This document shows, in pieces, positions 33,832 through 44,298 of a stretch of 64,000 bases of DNA. The translations under genes were made by a program, and so were the position numbers. The notes below the pieces were generated by a model that saw only the letters and a program-made list of their open reading frames with translations, did no database searches and was not told where the DNA came from. This DNA comes from Plantago major. Taxonomy: Eukaryota > Streptophyta > Magnoliopsida > Lamiales > Plantaginaceae. The stretch is taken from NCBI GenBank assembly GCA_026545765.1, contig CM048840.1:56482580-56546579 (forward strand), read 5' to 3'. Within the stretch, counting starts at the first letter, position 1; the number at the start of each line of letters is the position of its first letter.

Positions 33832-35296
33832 TGTAACGCCCCAAAAAATTACACTAATTTTTAAAAAGACAAGGGCGTTAAACTAATAACAAGAAGACAA
33901 TCTAAAAGCTTTGAGAAGCTAAAATTTCAACAGTTGACTTGCGAAAACACTATTTTTACAAGCAGCGGATAAAAGTACAAGTTTTTGCAAGCTAAGAGTT
34001 ACAAAATCCCATTTATAACCCACTTTCACTCAAGTTGCTGAACGTCTACCCGACTCGGTCCTCCACTAGACTCCGAAATCTACAAGAAGGTAACAAATCA
34101 AGTGTGAGATAAAACTCATTGAGGTTCTGTGCTAAGTGAATAACGAATTATGTAATACCGAAGTATGATTTTCAAAATCAAACGAATCAATATAGAAATT
34201 AATTGAAGAACATAACGAATCGAATAAACTGTTGATGCAGTCAACCTTATAACCCCAATCCAAGCCCTTATCGCTCCGAACAGATTGCAAGTCTGCCAAA
34301 CGAATCGAAGACGAATACCCTGCCATGGTACAGGGGTGGAACACTACTACTCCCAATGACCTCGGCGACTTCTGCCTCGCGTCACGGGATAGTAAGCAGA
34401 GGCACCTCATGAACAACTCGACAGACACAACTGCCCAAGTATGTCCAATCGGGAACCCCCACCACTAATTGCGCATATATTGGTCGAAGCAAAACAAATC
34501 ACTCGAATCAATTCATATACATATATATCTTTTTAGAGCGGAAGCATAAGAAAAAGATTTGATGCAGTTTTCAGAACTTGATTTCATGAGTTTCACAATG
34601 TTTGAGATGCAATACTATATATATATAATATTAAAATAACTTCGTGTAGTTTCGCAAATATACATATACTTTTTGGGTAGAACACTCACCTTTGATGACC
34701 TCGTAAACTTAGCAAATCCGCAAATCCTAATGGCGAATAGAACGAGCTAGAACACGAACGAATGGATGGATCGAAGCTCTCTAAACTTGTAATTGGTGCT
34801 ACGAAGAAGTTGAGAGTCTCATGAGAAGGGTAAATAACGAATCAATTGCCGAAAGAGGAGGGATTTTATGAGACTTACCGATCGGGCGAAATCCGAATTG
34901 GCAACGGACGGAGAAGGGGCGGAGCTTAAAGGCGAGTGAATCTCTTTCGGTTGAGATCAATTTCGTGATTGCTGGTGGTAGAGACGGACGTAAACACAGG
35001 AGTTGATTTGGTAGAAGCGATCGAGGAAGAAGGAACTGAAGGAGAAAACGGGGAAAGGAAGGAATGGAGAAGAAGAAGTCGATTTGAAGAAGGAAGGAGG
35101 CATAATCAGCTTAGGGCAAACAAGGGGTATAATTGGAAGGATAAATGTCTAGTCCCAAATTCAATTTGGACTCTAAACCAAACTATAATTAATTAGATTA
35201 TCCCCAATTAAACACTAAGAAAATTATTCACTACTAAATAAGGAACTAAAATTAACATTAAAATTAAAACGATTAATGAAAAGTCGGGGTTTTACA
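33832..35296 (-). repeat. 3' LTR of N1
   Basis: A complete 1,465-bp LTR. In its sense it starts TGTAAAACCCCGAC, has a CT-rich leader-like stretch (about 34960-35110), and carries a clean exon-like junction CCATTAG/GATTTGCGG near 34726-34732 where the other LTR has 1,388 extra bases. The 98-codon ORF at 34132-34428 is shared by both LTRs but lies in a probable intron and resembles nothing I know. Confidence 0.85.
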
Positions 35297-37342
35297 TTCT
35301 TCCCTCCTTAAAGGAATTTGCTCCCCAAATTCTCACCTTAAGAAACGAAGAGCTCGGGATACTGACTCCGTATAAAACGTAGGTTCGAAACTTACCGTCA
35401 ACATACTTGCAGGCTAGCTAACAAGTAAACGCACCAAAATAGACGGGACAAGCCTCGTTTAAAATTCTATGCAGGAGCAAAATCAAGATGGTTTCTCGAG
35501 TGATAAGGAGTAGGAAAGAAGAAAATCTTTAATAAGAGACCAAGGAGCTTAACGAGAGAGGTTTGGTGAGATTGAGATTCTGGTTAAGTAATCAAGATCA
35601 GGGGAATTACAACGAAGAAGATGAAAGAACTGTGAAAGGTTGCTAAAGAGTCTGGAACTTTGCATTTTCTGGAAGAAGTTATAACGTGAGTTACTAAATT
35701 CGACTAGAGAAGAAAGAGTAAAAGGTCGATGAAAGGTTGAAGGTTAATAAGATGGGTTTTATCGAACGAGAAATTAAAAACTACCACATAAATCCCGCAA
35801 ATTAGTGACTAGCAGAAGTAAACACAGACTACTAAGATACATGGAAAGGATGATTTGCATAAATATCGAATTTACATAACATATCAGTTTTCAAGTATGT
35901 ACACGGGATTAAAACATACGCATATTATATACATGGAAATCATATGATCAGGCTTGATAACATTGAACAAAATAAATTAATTAGCACACTTGACTTCAAA
36001 TTCCAAAATCCATTCTGGCAAATTAAGTGTAATTTACTAAACCTTAAAACGTAAGTAGCGGAGCTAACAGAAAAGGAGCGGTACTAAGGTCCATATTCAA
36101 TAAATTATTTTGTTACCAAAACTCATTCAAGTAACATATGCTAAACATTCAAGCAAAAGAGCAAACTCGTAATAAACTAAGTCAAAGTTTTAGGAAGAAA
36201 ACATTTGCATGTAGTAATATCACACTAGTACCGATTTAGATTTCTAAATTTCGTACGTCCTTATAAATATGCATCTAACATAGTATAAAAGCACACCGGA
36301 TCAGCATAAGAGATTCAATTTAATTCATGCAAACAACGCAAGGACATTTCGAGTTATAAGAAATAAGCATCCTTTATTCTCAACATATTCCAATCGAAGT
36401 AAAGAGACGCGTAAGAAAAGTAACTCTTTTAAAACATGCTAGCGCAGTAAGTAATGTTAATCTATAGCTTACAAAAGATAAACTATTGAAAGCACATGTT
36501 ACGAATTTAATAAATGTCAAAAGTTCGATGCGTCAAGCTCGACGACAAGATCAAGAAATCTAATTAACCAGGCACAACATAATCAACCATAAGCATTTTT
36601 AGCAACATCCTTGGTGATAACACGTTCATAAAATTCTTAAACCAGTTAAACACAAATTTGTATTGAATAACGAAAGAGTTGGAAAGCCTCGGAAATAAGG
36701 GTCATTTAGTAATTCAATCAAACCGACAGTTAGAAAGGAAAGGAGCACACAACATTAAACAATCTAGTAGCTTAGAGAACTAACACAAACATACATATCA
36801 TAATTCAACTAGCAAATAATGAAGGAGACAAGAGGGAGGCTAAATCAAGTTAGAAAGTAGTTTCAAATGATCATAAGATGGAAGAATTAAACCACATAAC
36901 CACGCAAATCACTTTTTAGTACCTACATGAAAATCATCTACATAACTTGAATTAAGGAGATGCCAAATATCTAAGTATACAATCAAATAGTGATCCTCTA
37001 TTAACTCTAGTTAGTACGAATCATTATGTAGTCGGCCGCCTACAAGTGATTTATACTAACCCAAGGAAATTATTGGGCCACTAATTGATAGCAGATAACA
37101 TGCAAAAACAGGCTACATAACACAAGCAGATAACATTCCATTCATAACAGACGAGAAAATTAGAATCACCTATGCAAATCAAATTGAGTACTCCTACTTC
37201 AACCACTTTCATACCTTATTAACAAGACGACCACTCGAGAACCAGTTAACACAAAGACACAACCTATGTTCAGCAACTTAGACACCTCACTCACACAACC
37301 CAAGGTCCGAAAATCATATCCCGGTATAGCTCGAGTAAAAAC
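35297..37342 (-). other. Interior of N1, no genes seen
   Basis: About 2 kb of AT-rich DNA without any ORF of note on either strand. The PPT GGAGGGAAGAA (about 35297-35309) borders the 3' LTR. The stretch GGTGAGAATTTGGGGAGCAAATTCC just inside resembles the end of chromovirus interiors. The rest shows no recognisable signal. Confidence 0.65.
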
Positions 37343-37360
37343 TCAAGCTCTGATACCAAC
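37343..37360 (-). other. Primer-binding site of N1
   Basis: TTGGTATCAGAGCTTGAG on the - strand, adjoining the end of the 5' LTR, complementary to initiator methionine tRNA in its first 12 or so bases. Confidence 0.8.
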
Positions 37361-39980
37361 TGTAACGCCCCAAAAAATTACACTAATTTTTAAAAAGACA
37401 AGGGCGTTAAACTAATAACAGGAAGACAATCTAAAAGCTTTGAGAAGCTAAAATTTCAACAGTTGACTTGCGAAAACACTATTTTTACAAGCAGCGGATA
37501 AAAGTACAAGTTTTTGCAAGCTAAGAGTTACAAAATCCCATTTATAACCCACTTTCACTCAAGTTGCTGAATGTCTACCCGACTCGGTCCTCCACTAGAC
37601 TCCGAAATCTACAAGAAGGTAACAAATCAAGTGTGAGATAAAACTCAGTGAGGTTCTGTGCTAAGTGAATAACGAATTATGTAATAACGAAGTATGATTT
37701 TCAAAATCAAACGAATCAATATAGAAATTAATCGAAGAACATAACGAATCGAATAAACTGTTGATGCAGTCAACCTTATAACCCCAATCCAAGCCCTTAT
37801 CGCTCCGGACAGATTGCAAGTCTGCCAAATGAATCGAAGACGAATACCCTGCCATGGTACAGGGGTGGAACACTACTACTCCCAATGACCTCGGCGACTT
37901 CTGCCTCGCGTCACGGGATAGTAAGCAGAGGCACCTCATGAACAACTCGACAGACACAACTGCCCAAGTATGTCCAATCGGGAACCCCCACCACTAATTG
38001 CGCATATATCGGTCGAAGCAAAACAAATCACTCGAATCAATTCATATACATATATATCTTTTTAGAGCGGAAGCATAAGAAAAAGATTTGATGCAGTTTT
38101 CAGAACTTGATTTCATGAGTTTCACAATGTTTGAGATGCAATACTATATATATATAATATTAAAATAACTTCTTGTAGTTTCGCAAATATACATATACTT
38201 TTTGGGTAGAACACTCACCTTTGATGACCTCGTAAACTTAGCAAATCCGCAAATCCTGATAAAAGGTAACACTACTTAACACTTACGCAAAAATAACTTA
38301 ACGATACCCTTTAAACCCCACAAACGAGCATAAACGATCAGAAACAACTAAGCATATAATTACATAACAAATTAGCAATTTTATCACTAACAATTATAAA
38401 ATAAAACAGATTACTGAGGAAACCTAGAACACACAAACTTTATTGATTTATTCGCAGTAAATGTCTCCAGCAGAATAAGAACAGTACTAGTTAACCAATA
38501 AAAGTTCTTTACCACTTGGACATCACAAAGGAACAATCGACATCAGGCTATAGTACCCAGGTAGTAATTCAACAAACAGACATATCAAGCTAATGAAAGG
38601 AATAGCTAGTCCAGCAATTAATTAGCTAATCCATTAATTCATTAACCACAGCCAACAACAAGTAACACAACAAACAGGTATCTACAACAAGTAGAGAAGA
38701 GAAGTAATCATACTACACTAGTCGAGACTAAACTACCATAGTTGGAAAGCAATTGAGATAATTAAAAAAAACAATCAAATTAAAATCAAGACGGAAATAA
38801 CATTGACAATCGAGACTACAGGAATCGGTTAAGTTAACTGTAACCATTACAATTTACAAACATATGGAGCAACTAAGACAATAAGCATTCGAAACAACAC
38901 TTATCATAACTATCTCCAATCAATAAACGGACAATAAGAAATCCCCAACCAGTGGCACCCTAAAACAACAATTGACCACCCACAAGCATGAATATCAAAT
39001 TGCAACAAGTAATCAAACAAACAAACTACATACTTGGGAGCACGAGATTCAACACCAAAATTCCTGATACTTACAGGAAGCAGGCAAGGCATATACACAA
39101 AAAAAAAACAAAATCATTGTAAGTGAATAACTGTGTTAATCACACAAGATGAGTTCACATTGGATTGACACATTAACATGGCTATAGATCTACCGGATCG
39201 AGTACTCTCTGATGTAGCCTTGACAAACATTACCAAACACAAAGAATTGTAAACACAAAACAACAAGAAAAACATCTCATATTGCTTAAGATGATCTCAA
39301 GCTCAGTGATACACTAGCCAAATTAATCATGTAGTGAAAATCATATTACCGAACAATCAATCAAATAACCAATCGCCACAATTTCCAAAATTGGCTCATC
39401 CCGACCCTATACACTGACCAATACAAAGACGCAGTCCGGAAAAGAAGGAAGAAAAACAAAGGCGGTTCAACACACCACCACGAGAGACCGACAGAGTTCG
39501 ACCTAGGAACAGAGCAAGTCGACTGTCGACTCAACAACACAGAAACGGAGAAGGACAGAAATTACAATTCGAATTTAAGCAAGAAACGAATAAGAAACAC
39601 AAACACCCATCCGAAACTAAAACACGAGAAGAACAATGCTTACCTAATGGCGAATAGAACGAGCTAGAACACGAACGAATGGATGGATCGAAGCTCTCTA
39701 AACTTGTAATTGGTGCTACGAAGAAGTTGAGAGTCTCATGAGAAGGGTAAATAACGAATCAATTGCCGAAAGAGGAGGGATTTTATGAGACTTACCGATC
39801 GGGCGAAATCCGAATTGGCAACGGACGGAGAAGGGGCGGAGCTTAAAGGCGAGTGAATCTCTTTCGGTTGAGATCAATTTTGTGATTGCTGGTGGTAGAG
39901 ACGGACGTAAACACAGGAGTTGATTTGGTAGAAGCGATCGAGGAAGAAGGAACTGAAGGAGAAAACGGGGAAAGGAAGGA
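37361..39980 (-). repeat. 5' LTR of N1, with 1,388-bp extra segment, truncated
   Basis: It matches the 3' LTR from 33832 to 35063 base for base apart from about 10 substitutions, then ends at 39980 where the last 233 bp of the LTR (its 5' end) are missing and C1 LTR sequence resumes. It includes an extra segment at 38256-39643. Confidence 0.85.
38256..39643 (-). other. Intron-like extra segment in N1 5' LTR
   Basis: 1,388 bp absent from the partner LTR. On the - strand it starts GTAAGCATTG after CCATTAG and ends TTACCTTTTATCAG before GATTTGCGG, a textbook plant donor and acceptor. The boundary shares AGG, so a 3-bp target duplication of an unknown insertion is an alternative. No terminal inverted repeats and no credible ORF are seen inside. 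Confidence 0.55.
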
Positions 39981-40303
39981 TTAGCATCTCTTTTACTAAG
40001 CTTGTTTAAGCATCTCTTTTACTAAGCTTTTAGTTAGTCGTCTCTCTCTTTTGGTGTGAGAGATCTAGCGTCGACTTGGTGGCCCGATTCAAGTTGCTTA
40101 GTGTTTGATATTCTAGATCATAGGATTATTATCTAGATATCTTTTTCTATTTATATAATCTGCTAGAAATATTTGTGTCTTGTGTTCTTTACATTTCGCT
40201 ATTTAGATTCTAAGTTAGTGTTCAGATATTGGTTTTGAGTATATCTACAATATATGTTTACAATATCTGTATTTGATACTAAGTCCCGATCCATACAATT
40301 TCA

Positions 40304-41325
40304 TGCGGATAAAATCATTGGTGTGTGACCCTCGTTATCAGCAAGGACTTATTCCGCGTGTGGCTCCTGTCCAAAGCTTTCTCTCATGTAGAGAAGGAAT
40401 TCCACACGACTCACAACTTGGGGTTTGAGTAACTCGTGCGCTTATTTGTCCTCATTAGGATCTTTTGGCTTCAATTTTGCCCGTGTCTATTTTACCGTAG
40501 GTCTGCACTTTTGTGTGTGTCAGTTTAGCTACGTGTCATCAACCTTCACGGTCATATGGCTAATAAAAGGCCACGCCGATATATGGTAGTATTTGAACAG
40601 AATTCAGAACTACACATCTCTCAATCAGTCATTTTAAAATGAAAATTCCCTCCCCAAACCTGCTCTTTAGAACGGATTTGGAAGGGTATCAAAAGTGAAA
40701 AATATGCTGTTTGTCATTTCCAACTAATCAGAACACGCATAAGTATAAATTGGCGCAAAAACTTAAAAGAAATTGCACAACCCAGGAGTCACACAAAACA
40801 ATTCTCAAATAAGGCTCCTCAGAGGTTTTTTGGACCGTAAAGCTAAAAAAAACTTTTTATTTACAAGGGAAACGAACTTGAAAAATTTTAGACTCAACGA
40901 CCATTACTAATCAGTATGTACTCAAAACTTAAGCATCAAAGGACGTTCGACTTGGAAGTTCGACTCAAGACCCACAAAAAATTTAAAAATAGGCCAAGAA
41001 ATAGCCCAAAGACTCACAAAACACAAACAGAAAAGGCACACCGGCCCTAAATAACATGCAACCTTATCTGGCTCACCGACCACCACTAAAACAACAGTAA
41101 ACAAAGCAAGGCACACTGGCCACACATAGACATGCAACCCTATGTGGCTCACCGACCACCACTAAGAAAGCGGTAACAAACCAAAAACAAGAAAAAACTG
41201 AGAATTCCCCTCCCCAAACCTGAACCTTAGCTCGTCCCCGAGCATCAAGCACAAGTAAGGAAGGAGGAAGCAAGAACAAGATCCCCATTATTATTACTAA
41301 CTATGAAAGCAAATAAAATCTTACC
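40304..41325 (-). repeat. G2 internal region: tandem copy A
   Basis: Non-coding. It continues across C1 with 11865-11913 and is similar over its whole length to copy B (10800-11865). A PPT-like AGGTTTGGGGAGGGG lies at 41207-41221 (- strand), preceded by a GATGCTCGGGGACGAGC word typical of the 3' end of gypsy interiors. A second PPT-like tract is near 40650. Confidence 0.6.
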
Positions 41326-41374
41326 CCCGGGTTGCCTCCCGGGAAGCACCTTTTCTTATAGTCGTTGGCTCGAC
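41326..41374 (-). other. Conserved hairpin pair of G2
   Basis: GTCG-AGCCAA-CGAC (41361-41374) and CCCGGG-AGGCAA-CCCGGG (41326-41343), both on the - strand, 15 bp after the gag stop. Identical in both dyads to the pair in G1 at 4420-4468, although the surrounding sequence has diverged. Confidence 0.6.
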
Positions 41375-41389
41375 TATGATCCATTGTTG

Positions 41390-42148
41390 TTATCCATTCT
41401 CATACGGGAACGAATTCTGAGCAAGCGTTGAGCCTACTTGGAGCTTCCAGTGAATTCCTTCTGCTCCATTGTGGGTCGATCCCATAATGCTCATGTGATC
41501 CTGCAACCGAGTACGACGAGAGTTAACATGTTCAAATATTATCATATAACACTCATAAACAGAAACTAAAGAGAAAGGGCAGAAAGGATCAACAAAACTC
41601 CCCTCAGTAATCGCTACATGTGTTGTGTCGGAGTCATGAGGCACATGGCTCTCTACAGGCTCTAGTAACATGGATGTGCTTTCAATATCCTGGATATCCA
41701 TGCCTCCATCATCAAGGAAGGAAGAAGTCTCTTCATCTAGTGTAGTAATGGAATCTGACATCTCTTCTTCCATCACCTCAGACTCATCCTCTTGAATCAG
41801 CCATGTTGGCACGTACCCAAATGAATGCATCCTAGACAGTTGAGCAGTCTCATCGAAGAAATCTCTTGCTATCTCTAGATCCACGCTCTCAGTGTAACCA
41901 CCGGCGAGAGCATCTACTAGATTCCTATTCTCCCCTTTCAGCTTTTTGCGAAAATAGTACATCATGCCCTCCTCGGGGAAATCAGGATGTGGCCATTCTT
42001 CCTCAAATTCCAGATACCTGTACCAAGTGTCATGGAATTTCTCACCCTCTTTTTGCTCGATGTTCATGAGATTCCTCCTGGCGATGCAATATTTCTCATC
42101 ATACCCATATCCTCCATCGTCACAAACTGCGCAATAAGAGTCAGTCAT
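41390..42148 (-). CDS. gag of G2 (Ty3/gypsy, Athila/Tat-like)
   Basis: An intact 252-codon frame starting about 130 bp after the primer-binding site. Residues about 30-110 match the gypsy retrotransposon gag pattern: EKFHDTWYRYLEF, then a conserved Trp-Pro-His region, FRKKL and VDALAGGYTES. This part forms the capsid. The C-terminal half is acidic (repeated Glu/Asp/Ser) and has no zinc knuckle. No protease, integrase or RT follows; instead come the hairpin pair and non-coding DNA. The layout resembles the gag-only TR-GAG class described in plants. An intact frame in an otherwise decayed neighbourhood suggests either recent origin or selection on the gag. Confidence 0.7.
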   Translation of the reverse strand: MTDSYCAVCDDGGYGYDEKYCIARRNLMNIEQKEGEKFHDTWYRYLEFEEEWPHPDFPEEGMMYYFRKKLKGENRNLVDALAGGYTESVDLEIARDFFDETAQLSRMHSFGYVPTWLIQEDESEVMEEEMSDSITTLDEETSSFLDDGGMDIQDIESTSMLLEPVESHVPHDSDTTHVAITEGSFVDPFCPFSLVSVYECYMIIFEHVNSRRTRLQDHMSIMGSTHNGAEGIHWKLQVGSTLAQNSFPYENG

Positions 42149-42278
42149 AATGCCCTACACACACAAAAACAAGAAACCAGGAGTAGTTCTGCTAGACTAG
42201 TACGAAAACGAAAATCTAACTAACATATACACAAGTCAGAAAAACTAAAATCACCAAAAACAAACATAAGGAGTCAAG

Positions 42279-42296
42279 TCCCCGGCAGCGGCGCCA
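42279..42296 (-). other. Primer-binding site of G2
   Basis: TGGCGCCGCTGCCGGGGA on the - strand, the form common in Athila and Tat elements. It lies a few bases inside the putative LTR end at 42302 (GGCTTCA-like end GAAGCTTCA). Confidence 0.75.
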
Positions 42297-42301
42297 AAAC
42301 T

Positions 42302-43557
42302 TGAAGCTTCAAATCATGTCTTTAATTTGTTTATAGCTAAAGGCACAAATCAAGATCAATAGAAAACCGTAGTGAAGTGATGAGTTTCCCCAAGTGTCGT
42401 TCTTGAAGGACTTGACTAAGCTTTGTTTGCAAATGTAAGTTTACTTAATCGACTGGAAAGCACGTAAGCAGGTAAGAGAGATTCCTGAAAAGCTTGTGCT
42501 TCAAAACTGATGTAACTCAAGGTTTGTTATGAAAAACAAAACCAATCAACTCTATCTCAATCCCCACTAGAAACAATCATACAAAGAACGCTTCGCTTTA
42601 TATCTATAAAGAAACACAGGTCGGTGGTAAGTAAATAGTTCATGCTAGCAACTAATGTCTAGATTGAAGAATATAACTTTTGAAAGTGAAATCGTTTGAT
42701 GAACGTAGTAGAGTCGTAAATTCTACTAGTCAGTGTTTGTAGTCGAATATGTTGGGCTACAATCATAATTAACCTTGAGGGTGGGAATCCCTCCTGTGGA
42801 TTTTGGGTATCAGGAAACGATTGCTAAGACATTGAACTATCAAACGATTCGCAAGAATTCAACAAACAAAACAACAGTGTAATTTCACCAAAAGATCATA
42901 TACTAGCTCCAATCCCTAAATTCTTACCACCGACCCATAAGATGATTAGCTATGCCATCCACACATATCCAACATGCAAAAAAGCGTATACACAAATCAT
43001 ATGAAAATCTATCTATTAAGCAAAAGAAGTTCAGCCAATTACCAAATTGTCACGAATATGATTCCACGGATGAAAAGCTCCAGTTAAATTCGAATAGAAA
43101 TCAAAGACCCTAACCCTTCAAGGGTTCTCAATGTGATACAATATTCATCCAAAGGTTTGTTACAATTGTTTGATGTAAATCTAGGATTCTTGGAAGAGAG
43201 AAAAGTAAAAGAGGAATTTCAAATGGGGAATTACAATTTTGAATGAAGTCTGATGAAAATGAAACGCAGAATCAGAATAAATAGTAGACCCTTGGGACGA
43301 TCGCCCGCTCCGACTTCTGGCGCAGCCCCTCTGTGGCTGCGTCCTTGATCCGTTTGGCATCTCGGGCACCTTTGTGGCACCTATTTGCAGTCTTGGAGCT
43401 TGCGTCCTCCACCTTCGTGTATAGAAATGCAACGTTTTGACTCCTTTTCTTCATGAAAAGTACCTAAAACCTGGAATCAAGGTGGAAACAAACAAAATAC
43501 AAGAAACAACGCAAAAATATTACAATAAAACGACTGTGATTTGGTTTTGTTCTCTCA
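42302..43557 (-). repeat. 5' LTR of G2 (right end approximate)
   Basis: Inferred from the adjoining PBS. On the - strand it has GCATAGCTAATCATCTTATGGGTCGGTGG near 42930, matching the GAGTAGCTAAACACCC..GGGGTGGTGATGG stretch of the G3 LTR, and a shared ending (CAAGTCCTTCAAGAACGACACTTGGGG). The outer end lies between about 43455 and 43557, where G3 sequence begins. The short ORFs at 43181-43454 are probably chance. Confidence 0.55.
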
Positions 43558-44298
43558 AAAAATATTACAAAAAGTTTCGGAGTGTATCTATGGCACTTGT
43601 GCCACCGTTAGTCGTGTTGGGCACGTTTCAAATACTACCTACACACCGGCGTGGTCCTAAGCAGCCATATGTCCGTGAGGGTTGATGGCGTGTATACCAA
43701 ACCAGCACACACAAAAGTGCGGACTTTCGGTTAAACAGACACTACCAAAATATTGTGACAAAATAAGCATAAGGGTCATTATAAGACTGCAAAAAAGGAG
43801 TATGCAAAAAAGTATAAAAAATAAAAAAATTGAAAAATGAGAGAATGATTGCCTTTTTACAAGTCAGCAGCTGTTAATTATAGAGTTTCCATAAAAGTCC
43901 CTTCTGACTTAACTGATTTAGTATATTGCATAAGGTATTTGAGGCAACTTTGTGACGTGAGTCACCTTCCTTCTCTTCTTATATTTCTTGAGTGATTGCC
44001 CCTACTGGACACTTCCAGGAGTGTGAGAGATAGTTGCATAAGATCCACTTGTGAGGGATTACCGGGTTAGACTTAAGTTCTAGTTACTCGGGAAACGAAC
44101 TTCTTGGATTTGTGCTTGTGTTTCTGCAAACGTCAGTTTGATTTCAAACCTCCTACATTTTTTCGGGCTTATTACTTATAATCGTAGACTCGGTATCTTG
44201 GGAGTTAGACTTTACCTGTGTGTCTATGTGTTTTTATTTTTCTAGGTTTTTTAGAGAGTCTGTTGCTTGAGGATAAGCAAGGTTCGGTTTGGGGAATT
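43558..44298 (+). mobile_element. G3: gypsy interior, 3' end
   Basis: A non-coding interior homologous to G1 near 5440-6127, ending in a purine tract (GGTTTGGGGAATT, 44286-44298) right before an LTR. It begins abruptly next to the G2 LTR, suggesting that G2 inserted into or recombined with G3. No ORF. Confidence 0.6.

Larger units (their letters stand above)
33832..39980 (-). mobile_element. N1: gene-less LTR retrotransposon, chromovirus-like ends
   Basis: - strand. The 5' LTR is 37361-39980 (5' end truncated), followed by the PBS, a non-coding interior (35297-37342), a PPT and the 3' LTR 33832-35296. LTR ends are TGTAAAACCCC and GGGGCGTTACA. The PBS TTGGTATCAGAGCTTGAG and the GGAGGGAAGAATG-type PPT resemble plant chromoviruses, but no gag or pol is present, so it must depend on other elements. 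The shared parts of the LTRs (1,232 bp) show no indel and about 10 substitutions by eye, making N1 the youngest LTR insertion here. No target duplication can be checked because the right end is truncated. Confidence 0.82.
11914..40303 (+). mobile_element. C1: Ty1/copia element split by three insertions
   Basis: The LTR starts TGAAAGTGCAGACTT and ends CCATACAATTTCA. The direct repeat TGCGG flanks the whole unit perfectly (11909-11913 and 40304-40308). Removing S2, the solo LTR and N1 leaves about 7.5 kb. The order is LTR, PBS, gag, protease, integrase, RT and RNase H, then a long 3' region with several PPT-like tracts, then LTR. The order integrase before RT defines Ty1/copia; the long tail and multiple PPTs resemble Sireviruses. 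All coding parts are broken. Confidence 0.9.
32002..40303 (+). repeat. 3' LTR of C1, in three pieces
   Basis: The LTR pieces are 32002-32184, 33546-33831 and 39981-40303. They align in order with the 756-bp 5' LTR. The first gap is the solo gypsy LTR with its duplication; the second is N1. At the right edge of N1 the C1 LTR does not resume exactly: part of the original (GTCTATCAGC) is missing and the word AGCATCTCTTTTACTA appears twice (39983 and 40009), so the junction was rearranged. Confidence 0.85.

Noticed and set aside
34132..34428. 98-codon ORF on the - strand, repeated at 37661-37957
   Set aside because: It is open in both N1 LTRs simply because the LTRs are nearly identical; it lies in a probable intron and shows no recognisable domain.
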